A program made the position numbers and the translations under genes. The notes below the pieces were generated by a model. It had not been told where the DNA came from. It saw only the letters and a list, made by a program, of their open reading frames with translations, and ran no database searches. This document shows positions 55,938 to 64,000 of a stretch of DNA of 64,000 bases, one piece after another (within the stretch, counting starts at the first letter, position 1; every line of letters begins with the position of its first letter). Source of the DNA: Isoetes taiwanensis (lineage: Eukaryota > Streptophyta > Lycopodiopsida > Isoetales > Isoetaceae); contig JAJEKV010000001.1 in the NCBI GenBank assembly GCA_021234155.1, positions 32,812,177 to 32,876,176 on the forward strand, written 5' to 3'.

Positions 55938-55949
55938 GCTCTGATACCA
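55938..55949 (-). promoter_or_regulatory. Primer binding site of family 2 element (copy B)
   Basis: TGGTATCAGAGC on the minus strand, two bases from the LTR. Confidence 0.93.
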
Positions 55950-55951
55950 CT

Positions 55952-56657
55952 TGATACGTTGGAAGAAATTGCAGTGAGGCAAAACCTCAACTTATAATCA
56001 ATAGAAGCTGGAAAATTGAACAAAGGAGAGCAGGATTCTATTACTCAAAGATTACAACCGGCTTTAAGCCTGGGGACAACTGATAGGAGCACACCTCAAA
56101 CCACCCAACCGGGCTCAGGCACAAGAAATCGTTATCTTGCACAAGAATTCGTTATCTTGCTTGCAATAAAGATTCAGTGACCAAAGGCACGAGAAATCGT
56201 TATCTCGTCCTCAACAAAGATTCAGTAGCCTTGGCCTCAATATGCTTGCATTGGCATCACTAAGGCTGGGTATTACAGTAGCTTAAGGCAAGACAAGAGC
56301 GGGTAATAGCGCAGGATCGGATGCTTCAGTCAATGGCGGAGGTTTATCAGAGATGGATCGCTTGCATTACTGCTGGGTTCTTCATTTATTTATACTAACA
56401 AAAAAAAGGTTTACTTCCGGATTGCCCTTTCTTACTTCTGTTAATAGCTTCGTGAAAAAGGGCAAGAAGAATCAAGCAAGGCAAGATCGGCCAGAAATAG
56501 TTTGGATGCACCCTTTTTCATCTGTAAATAGGTAAGACGGGCAAATAAAGGCGGATCAGCTTAAAATACAAAGGATTCGGCGTTCTTGATACAGATCCGG
56601 CAAAGTTGTTTTGGTCTGGGTCGGTTTTTGCCTCAACAACTTGGCAGCCCGTTATCA
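55952..56657 (-). mobile_element. 5' LTR of family 2 element (copy B)
   Basis: Plus-strand TGATACGTTGG to CCGTTATCA, 706 bp, with TG...CA ends and a TGATA/TATCA inverted repeat. Minus-strand TATA box AGTATAAATAAAT at 56384-56396. Immediately beyond it the plus-strand integrase fragment begins, so family 2 probably inserted into, or recombined with, the third element here. Confidence 0.8.
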
Positions 56658-56675
56658 GCCTTATACAGCCTTTAG

Positions 56676-57863
56676 GAAAATATTAAACTCATTTGCCTCT
56701 TGCCACTGAATCTTTGTTGCCTGAGCCGCTCCCCCGAGCTGCTCCGTATCAAAGAGGCTAGAATGATCATTGAAGCATGCCATGAAGGAATATGTGGAGG
56801 ACATTTTGCTGCTGACACAACTGCAAAGAAAATCTTGAGGTCTGGATATTTTTGGCCTACCCTTTTCAAGGATTGTTATAATGCTATAAAATGTTGCCAT
56901 AAATGCCAAATCTTTGGTAGAAGAACCCTACAGCCAGCTCCCCTCACTGCTATAACCTCCCTTGGACCTTTTCAAACATGGGGTCTAGATTTCATAGGTC
57001 CAATAGATCCACCTTCTTCAGCTCAGCACCAATTTATACTTGTGGCCACAGATTACTTCACTAAGTGGGCTGAAGCAATTCCCTTGAGAGAAGCAAATGC
57101 CTATGCTACTGCAAGATTTCTCCATGAAAATATTTGTGCCAGGTTTGGAATTCCTTTTAAGATTATCTCTGATAGAGGGAGTCAGTTTATCAATCAAACA
57201 ATTACACTCTTGTTAGCCACTTTGAAGGTCAAACACACTAAGAGCTCGTCCTATTATCCTCAAGGCAATGGTCAAGCAGAGTCAACCAACAAAGTTCTCA
57301 AATCAATCTTGAAAAAGACTATCAGCATATCAAAGAAAGATTGGCACCTAAAACTCCATGATGCACTTTGGGCCTATAGAACCACAATTAAAGCATCCAC
57401 AAGGCACACACCTTTTAGTTTGATTTATGGCATATAGTCAGTAGTGCCTGTTGAATTGGAACTTCCTTCACTTAGATTGGCATACCAGATAAATCTAGAA
57501 ATGGATGAGGCTCTAAAAGAAAGATGTGTGAGATTGATGCAGCTTGAAGAACACAGGTATGAGGCAGATAATGCTGTTATGATGAAAAAGGCCAAAGACA
57601 TTGCAGCTTTTAAAGCAGCTCACAAACTCCAAGGTACTCTGAAGACAGGTGAGTTAGTCTTGAAATGGAATAAAGCATAGGAAGAAATAGCATCCAAATT
57701 TGAAAATCTCTGGGAAGGGCCTTTTGAGGTCATTGGCAAAGCAGGAAAGGATTCCTACTGGTTGAGAGATATGTCTGATGGCAGAGAATTATTAAATCCT
57801 ATTAACATTATACATTTGAAAAGGTATTGGCAACAACATGTTGCCCTAAGCTTGTTCAGTTAA
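56676..57863 (+). pseudogene. Ty3/gypsy integrase and pol C-terminus with two in-frame TAG codons
   Basis: Counting from codon 56700: zinc-binding H28-x6-H35...C66-x2-C69 (CHEGICGGHF, CCHKCQIFG), catalytic D97 (WGLDFIGP), D158 (SDRGSQF) and E194 (NGQAES), i.e. D-60-D-35-E, the standard integrase spacing. The phase runs on past TAG at 57435-57437 (VPVELELPSLRLAYQ) and TAG at 57678-57680 to WEGPFEVIGKAGKDSYWLRD, NPINIIHLKRYWQQ and a TAA at 57861. The upstream edge is abrupt at about 56676; RT and RNase H are not in the window. Both TAGs are shared with copy A. Plant gypsy integrase of Tat/Athila-like appearance, clade not proven. Confidence 0.92.
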
Positions 57864-58572
57864 GAAGCACTTAGAATTTGTAGGTAGGTTTAGTTTGATT
57901 TGTTTGAATATTACATTAAAAAGGTAAAAATGAAAAATAAGAAGAAAAAGAGAAATAAAGAAAAAGACAAAAAGAATGTAGTAGTTGATAAGTTTTGGCT
58001 TTCAGATTTTAAGCTTTGAAGCTGATCAATCTTTTTAGTTCATTTCTGTCTTGCAAAAACAAAAGTCTGTGCAGGTTCTGATCGAGTTGAGATTCAAATC
58101 AAGTGCTAACATTGTTAAGACTATGGATTCTTGGAGTTTACAGTCATCCATCTCATCTTCCATTTATTACACTACACACCATCACCCATAGTTGTTGCCA
58201 TTCCCTTCATAACAACAACTTATTTGAGCTAACAGATTTTATTTCCACATGCAGGTGCATCCTAATACATGCATTCCATACTCACCTGCTCAAGAGTTGT
58301 CCTTACTCCACTAAAAACACTCCACATTTCCATAAAATCCACAAAACTGTTGTCATATGTCCATCCAGCAGTTCACATTTTGCTAATGAGTCCATTTGTC
58401 ATTGCAGGTTCATCTGAAAACTACCTCCATATCCACATTCATGCCATATTGAACATCATTACTACCATTTTTCCTTCAAATCCATTGCAGGTTCATTGAA
58501 TTGCCAAACACATCCTCATATTGGCAATTACCTGGAGTCCTATTATGATTATCAAGCAGCAAGAAAAGGGGC
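57864..58572 (+). mobile_element. 3' region of the integrase element with polypurine tract (copy B)
   Basis: Partner of 9274-9980. TGCAGGT words recur at about 58072, 58252, 58405 and 58488. Ends AAGAAAAGGGGC at 58561-58572. Confidence 0.5.
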
Positions 58573-60370
58573 TGGGAGACCAGCCAGACCAGCCTATTCT
58601 TTTAGTTTGGCATAATGCTGCCATGCTATGGCAGCATGGAAGAGCAAGGCATATTTTTGACACTTATTCTCACACTTTGATCTGAATTTTGAGGCACAAG
58701 TAGAATGCATAGTTGCACACTTTGAAGACCTGAAGAGCAAGGTGAGGACATTTGACTTACGTCACACAAGCAAGGCAAAAAGGAGAATCAAGCAGAGTTT
58801 GAAGGATTGAAGACCCTTGAAGATTTCTTGGTATGTGATGGTATCATTTGAGTTCTTGGCATGATTGCACCCTTTGATTCCCATCCTACATCTCCCTTAC
58901 CTTTAACCATGATGAAATGCCCATGAGATCTCTAGTTCCATGCCTATACCTCATCTCTAAGTCAAATTTGGCCTTGAAGATTTTTTCTAGTCAAAACTAC
59001 CCCTTCACAAGTCATTCACATTCCATACACTTACCATACGATTTCATCATTCAAAGCACTAAGTTCCACTTGACTTGGTCATACATGTGGTCAAAGGTCA
59101 ACATCCTCTCCCTATAAGTCAAAAGAGGAAAGAGAATGCAAAAATTCCTAAGGGAAACACCCAAAATCTTGATTTGCCTAGAAAATGCAAATATCATGCA
59201 TTCATACCCTAATTGACCTATGATAACACCTTTGAGAGGCCAAGTCACCATACATGTCACCCTTTCTTGCCATGTCATATCATGCACGTGTCACTACATT
59301 GAGACTCTAATTGTTGCAAAATCCTTCAAACTACATGTGTGAAGCTATGAAAGCGACACATTATCATGCCACCTCATCATCAACACCTCCACATCATCAT
59401 CCACATGTCATACACATCATGTCCACCTCACTTAAATTTTGACTAGAATATGCCACGTTGTTTGACACGTCACCACCCTTGTTTGCCATGTCACATTTTG
59501 CTTTGCCAAGTGATAATGCTCACATGCCACATCATCCTCCTTACATGCCATTTTAAAGCCAAAGTTTGAAAATGCCCATTTGCAAAAAAGATTCCAGCAT
59601 CTTCTAGAGCATATAAAAGATTCCCCTTGGAAAAAAAGAAAATTGAAAAAATCATTTATTTTGGCCCTCAAATTCAGTTCCTTGGGAATCGTGCCCTAGA
59701 CCATGTTGCAAAAGAAATTTCCTATCTACCTTCCCAGCCTATTTTTTCGTAGCCAATCTCCCCGTGCCACGTGGAACATCCGAGCGTGTGGGGCGGTGGA
59801 GGTACCGAGGCCCACGTGGATATTACACGTTAAATATTAATAATAAAGATTTCATTATTCCTTATATATCTTGGTCGTCCGAGCTGAATCAGGTCTGTGG
59901 GATATTTCATCAAGAACTGCCAAGAACCCTAAAATTCGAGAATGCCAAGATCCGTCTGATTCAATCAAAACAACCACGCAATCATGATCCTAAGCTGCCG
60001 AATAACCTTGTACAATGTCAAGAATGCATCAGAGAAGCAAAAAGACAGAGAATCGAACTGAATTAGCCAAGAATGCAACAGAACAGGGGAATTTTAAAAG
60101 GGGATTTCGTGCTCAGAAAAAATTCGAGGGCTTTGAGGTGAAAAGGAGATTTATTACCTTGAAGAAGGACCGGCTTGCATTACTGGAGCTTGATTCTGCC
60201 TTCCATATTTGATTCTTAGCTTGAATTATTGACAAATTCATGCAAATTCCTTGACTATATACCTATTAGATCCTGTGCCCAAGACTTAGAGCTTGGGATT
60301 GCTATTGTTTGCCTATGTGTATCTGATTCGAATGAAAATCCGAGCTTTGTTATTGAATTCTGAGTATTCT
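58573..60370 (+). mobile_element. Putative LTR of the plus-strand integrase element (copy B)
   Basis: Partner of 9981-11770. Right boundary unresolved. Confidence 0.4.
59768..59878 (+). promoter_or_regulatory. Candidate LTR promoter: two G-boxes and TATA box
   Basis: CACGTG at 59768-59773 and 59813-59818 and TTATATAT at 59872-59879. Copy A keeps the first G-box (11173-11178) and the TATA box (11266-11272); its second reads CGCGTG. G-boxes close to a TATA box are typical of stress- or light-responsive plant promoters. Upstream (59225-59540) is a field of CATGTCAC/CACGTGTCA-type words. Confidence 0.5.
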
Positions 60371-61787
60371 ATATCGATCTGGTGACAGAATTACTTTGCT
60401 TGCATTATTTCCCTCTTGCATTTCATTCCAAAGGTTAAAGCATTACTAGCTTTGCATTTTGGCATCTATAACACAAGTGTTTCCTAGCTATAGTGTTTGT
60501 CTGAGCTATCACCACAGAAGATGAGCTTATATTTAGAGTTATTAAAGCACAAATCCACATTCAGTTCAATAGCAGTCAACAAAAATTCTTAGAGTCATTA
60601 GGTGGTTATGTCATTCATGGACATTGCATGAAAAGCAAGATTTGCACTCATTCCCTCTAGCAAAAAATATATTTTCGCTTCTGCTCATACTTTATCACAA
60701 TCAGCCTCTCAAAAATAAAAAAAAAAAACCCAAAAACTAGATCTTCACTTGCAAAAACCATCAAGGACCATTGAGTGCAGATTTTAGAATAGGCAAAAGC
60801 ATCAGATCTCAAAAAGGAAGACTCAAGATCGAAGTTCTAAAATCTAGCTCTCTCTCGCCAGGATATTGACCGTAAATTGACTTGGTCGAGCTGCCTTTTG
60901 ATCCATCCGCCTCTTATCGAGCTTCTCTGACTTTTGCCCCAAGATATTCATAGGTCTTGTGCAGCCATGGATGCAAGAATCATGATGAAAGTCTATTTGG
61001 TTTGCATTTGGAAAGCTTTTTTGTGACACAGACTTTTCACCCTTCAGGGAAAGCTAATTTAGATAATTGTTTGAGCTTTTTTCTTGGATCTTTCTCACTC
61101 AGAGTGGTTGCCTTAAGCAACCTGGAGGTTCTAAACCATTGAGGTTGAAGGTTTTGTCAGGAACACCTTCAACAGGCGGTGAAGTGGCATATGTGTTTGA
61201 GCAGTAAATTAGTTTTGGCCGGTTGTACATTGTCTTGAAAGGAATTTTTATCCAAGCCCTCGACTCAAATGCAGTTTATTGTCCTCAAGAAATATTTTTG
61301 TTCGCACTCTTCATTGGACTAATGCAACAACAGACCATAGAATGGTGGAAAACTGTACAACCAGTATTTTAAGCCATAATATTTGGCTTCTATGCATTCA
61401 ACGCTATGCCTGTTGCTTCATTGCTCTTCGCAGTCATTAATATTTAGCAGCTTGGGTACAGGAACTAGGTTTTTAAGGTATGGAATTGACACAACATCTG
61501 GCTGGCAGTGTACAGGAATGGAGCGGTACTTACTAATTTCATTGATAAGATGTTCTGATAAATTGCTTCACCATATTTTTTTCCTTTTCACATTTTGCAC
61601 TTGCAAATCCAAAAGCCCTTTTCCATAGTGTGTGTGCAGTTTCATGTGTGTGGCGCCCATGCCACATGTAGATTTTCTAGGCCTATGAATATGTGATGTT
61701 CTGTTCTTTGATGCTGTGTGTTGTTCATGCTTTGTTGATTGCACTTCGTTACTAACATGTGCAGACTTTCAGAGGGCTTTGGCCCCT
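60371..61787. other. No recognisable gene (copy B)
   Basis: Partner of 11771-13178. Nothing further that I can support. Confidence 0.5.
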
Positions 61788-62070
61788 GAGCATAAGGGAG
61801 ACCCCCTACACTGGATCTCCCTTATGCTCGGATGAGCATTGGCATTGCGTTGGGGTTCAATTCCCCAAGCTCATTAACAAATTGTGTTTGTTGGCTTCTA
61901 GGGATCCAGGAAAACCACGCATAGGATCATCAAATGCATGCCATTGACAGCTGGAGCTTGGAATGGCAGCCAATGGCATGTGTTTGATGGCCCCTATGCA
62001 TGATCCAAGCGCGTCGTACAGGTAAGCCATGAGCTCTGGATTCATCTGGGGTTCAATTCCCCAGGCTCAT
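61788..62070. repeat. Hairpin cluster with two T-arm-like units (copy B)
   Basis: 14-bp stem from 61788; T-arm-like unit 1 at 61832-61874; 12-bp stem near 61937-61981 with a damaged left arm (CATTGACAGC for CATTGGCAA); T-arm-like unit 2 at 62029-62070. Both T-arm-like units are identical to copy A. Confidence 0.8.
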
Positions 62071-62812
62071 GTCATTATGTGGTGTTCTTCATGTTGTTGG
62101 CCCATGGAGTGTTGGCATGCAGTAATCTGTCATGTTGTTTTCATACTATATTGTATTAAAGCAAAAATATTGTTTTATCCAATGGTCTGTGCCTTCATAA
62201 TGCCCCTTGAAAGTCGGGTCAATAAGGGCTAGTTTGACCTGCAGAAGACTCGGTTTGGACATTCTGGATTTATGGAGAGGGAATATACTGCCAGATGTGC
62301 TGTTATCCAATGGCCAAGAAGCCATAATACATGGTTTAGCCATAATACACACTTTATAAACAAAAGTGGAGCTAATGGGCATTCTTGGCGAACTCCTCGC
62401 CCAACAGAAAATACAGTGGAGAGTTCCCCTTGAAAAAGGAACACAGTAGACCAGGCAAAAATATGGAGCTTCATAACATCATTAGTGGACTATTGACCAA
62501 AGCCCAACATCAAGAGGTTCTTTTTCAAAAATTCCCAATCCACACTATCATATGCCTTAAGGATATGGCTGATCACCTGGATTGTGGTTGGTGAAGCAGC
62601 CGCTTGCACACTGTGTTCCTTTTGGAAAAACTTCAGTAAAACCTCTTCTTCCTTGGAGTCTCTTTTACCAGCTATGCCCTTCTCCTAATGCCTCCCCTTT
62701 TTTGAAAGGCTTGTTGGAGTTCTTTGCGACAGTACAGACCTTATTTCATACCAATCCAGTTGCCTATCATCAATTGAGTGCTCCTTGTTGGTGAATACCT
62801 GTGGAAACCTTC

Positions 62813-62849
62813 AAAATCTAATCAAAATATTTTGTTTTGATTAGATTTT
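62813..62849. repeat. Perfect 15-bp hairpin (copy B)
   Basis: Same arms and loop as 14203-14239. Confidence 0.85.
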
Positions 62850-63049
62850 GTTATATAGAATAGTATCAGATGGGGATAAACTATTGTAGGGATTCATATT
62901 TTGGAATGGATGGATAGATGGGATAGGTCACAAGGGGCCAGAATATCAAATGAAACTTAGGGAGTAAACCCCATGACCAAATATAAACAACACAAAAGCC
63001 ATGATCTCCCCCACAAACAAAGTTTATCTTTTCTTCAGTTTATTATTCA

Positions 63050-63420
63050 ACATTTCTTTTGAATAATCTTAAATATTTATAGATGTTTGTTTATTTTGTA
63101 GCCGCCTTGATGAGGAATATGTGTAGTTGTTGTAATGAAGAACCAATTTTCTTGTGTGTGACGTTCTCTATCTTTGGTCGGCCTTATGTGGAATTAGTTG
63201 TAATGAAGAACCAATTTTCATGTGTGTGATGTTTTCTATCTTTGGCTCAAAATCAAATAATATCCAACTTTATCATCCAACATTCCTTTTGAATAATTTG
63301 AAATATTTGAAGATGTTTGTTTATTTTGTAGCAGCCTTGATGAGGAATATGTGTAGTTGTTGTAATGAAGAACCAATTTTATGTATGGGACCTTTCTTAT
63401 TTTTGGTTCAAAATCAAATA
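63050..63420. repeat. Imperfect tandem duplication, period about 230 bp (copy B)
   Basis: Partner of 14446-14815. Up to the window end (64000) no gene is recognised. Confidence 0.7.
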
Positions 63421-64000
63421 ATAATTGTAATAGTGAGGAGTTTGCCTCCACTTTGTGTCTTTGATATCAACTACACATTATGGTACACTTTTTGTCTTTG
63501 TGCTACATATTGCTCTTTCTATTGTTAAGCATCCCATTTATTTGGCGTCTCTTTTATAGGCAACCGTCGCACGAAAAGGAGCTAGGAGTAATAAAAATTA
63601 ATGCAAAGGATTCTTTAGGTCATTTCAAACTACAAAGAATTTTTGCAATAACAAAGCCAAGATACCTTCTCTTGCTCTGAGATATAAAAGTGTTTTAAAC
63701 TTCATCCCCTATCTTTCAGAGTCATCCTTTTGTAGATTAACATGATGCTTCTTTCATAATTTCTAGTGAATGCCAATCAAGGCAAGTTTATCCTTAGGCT
63801 AATGGCATTTTAAAGCTCTCATGGAAATTGCATAGTCTAGATTTTAAGCTCACATCCCAGTGGATCACTCCAAATATCCCAAACAATTTTCCTTTGTTGT
63901 GACGAGTAATGAGATCATGAACTCCCAAATTCTCTATCTACGGTCGACATAGTAATTGACTAATCTATATGAGTGTTCGTCCTTGCTTGTTCGTGGAGGG

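Larger units (their letters stand above)
48579..64000. repeat. Copy B of the direct duplication (partner 1-15397)
   Basis: See copy A. Copy B keeps the integrase open over 245 codons where copy A is broken, but is itself altered at CTG/CAG sites in the leader (50450-51400) and gag regions. A block of about 40 bp at 50725-50765 has no counterpart in copy A. Confidence 0.97.

Overview
The window is repeat-dense nuclear DNA of a land plant. The signs are Ty3/gypsy LTR retrotransposons with the TGGTATCAGAGC-type initiator-Met primer site, LINEs with APE-type endonucleases, AACCCTAA telo-box promoters and plant-style TATA boxes. I found no host protein gene, tRNA or rRNA gene that I can defend. 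The species cannot be resolved; a large, TE-rich genome (gymnosperm, fern, lycophyte or similar) would fit.

Layout. Bases 1-15397 (copy A) are repeated in direct orientation at 48579-64000 (copy B), about 48.6 kb away. Each copy holds, in order: the 5' half of a minus-strand LTR element (family 1: gag-like gene, long structured leader, primer site, 1.54 kb LTR); a chimeric joint to the gag, primer site and LTR of a second minus-strand gypsy element (family 2); the 3' end of a third, plus-strand gypsy element (integrase with DD35E, 3' region, putative LTR); and 3-4 kb without genes but with several strong hairpins. Between the copies lie: a LINE on the minus strand (16.0-20.8 kb: ORF1-like region, endonuclease, reverse transcriptase, terminal zinc-finger region); a plus-strand family 1 relative (21.3-34.7 kb, with three LTR copies); an unassigned relic (34.7-37.6 kb); and the 3' part of a full-length minus-strand family 1 element (LTR to LTR 37615-54571) that carries a second LINE (39577-44428) with 13-bp target-site duplications.

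How the parts relate. Family 1 has LTRs, a primer site, a purine tract, a gag-like gene and the last part of pol, but I see no reverse transcriptase, so these copies look non-autonomous. Its leader is unusual: a second, internal TATA box before the gag-like gene, a plus-strand TATA box facing away from it, five copies of a roughly 65-bp nested palindrome, and an array of five short hairpins whose stems vary in a compensatory way. I judge this leader the most interesting biology here.

Sequence quality. The differences between copies A and B pile up at CTG/CAG trinucleotides, usually as indels or CGG/CCG replacements, in both copies. This looks like base-calling error at plant CHG-methylated sites rather than evolution. 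Many frameshifts (copy A integrase, the LINE polymerase active site, one primer site) fall at such trinucleotides, so 'pseudogene' calls here describe the sequence as given.
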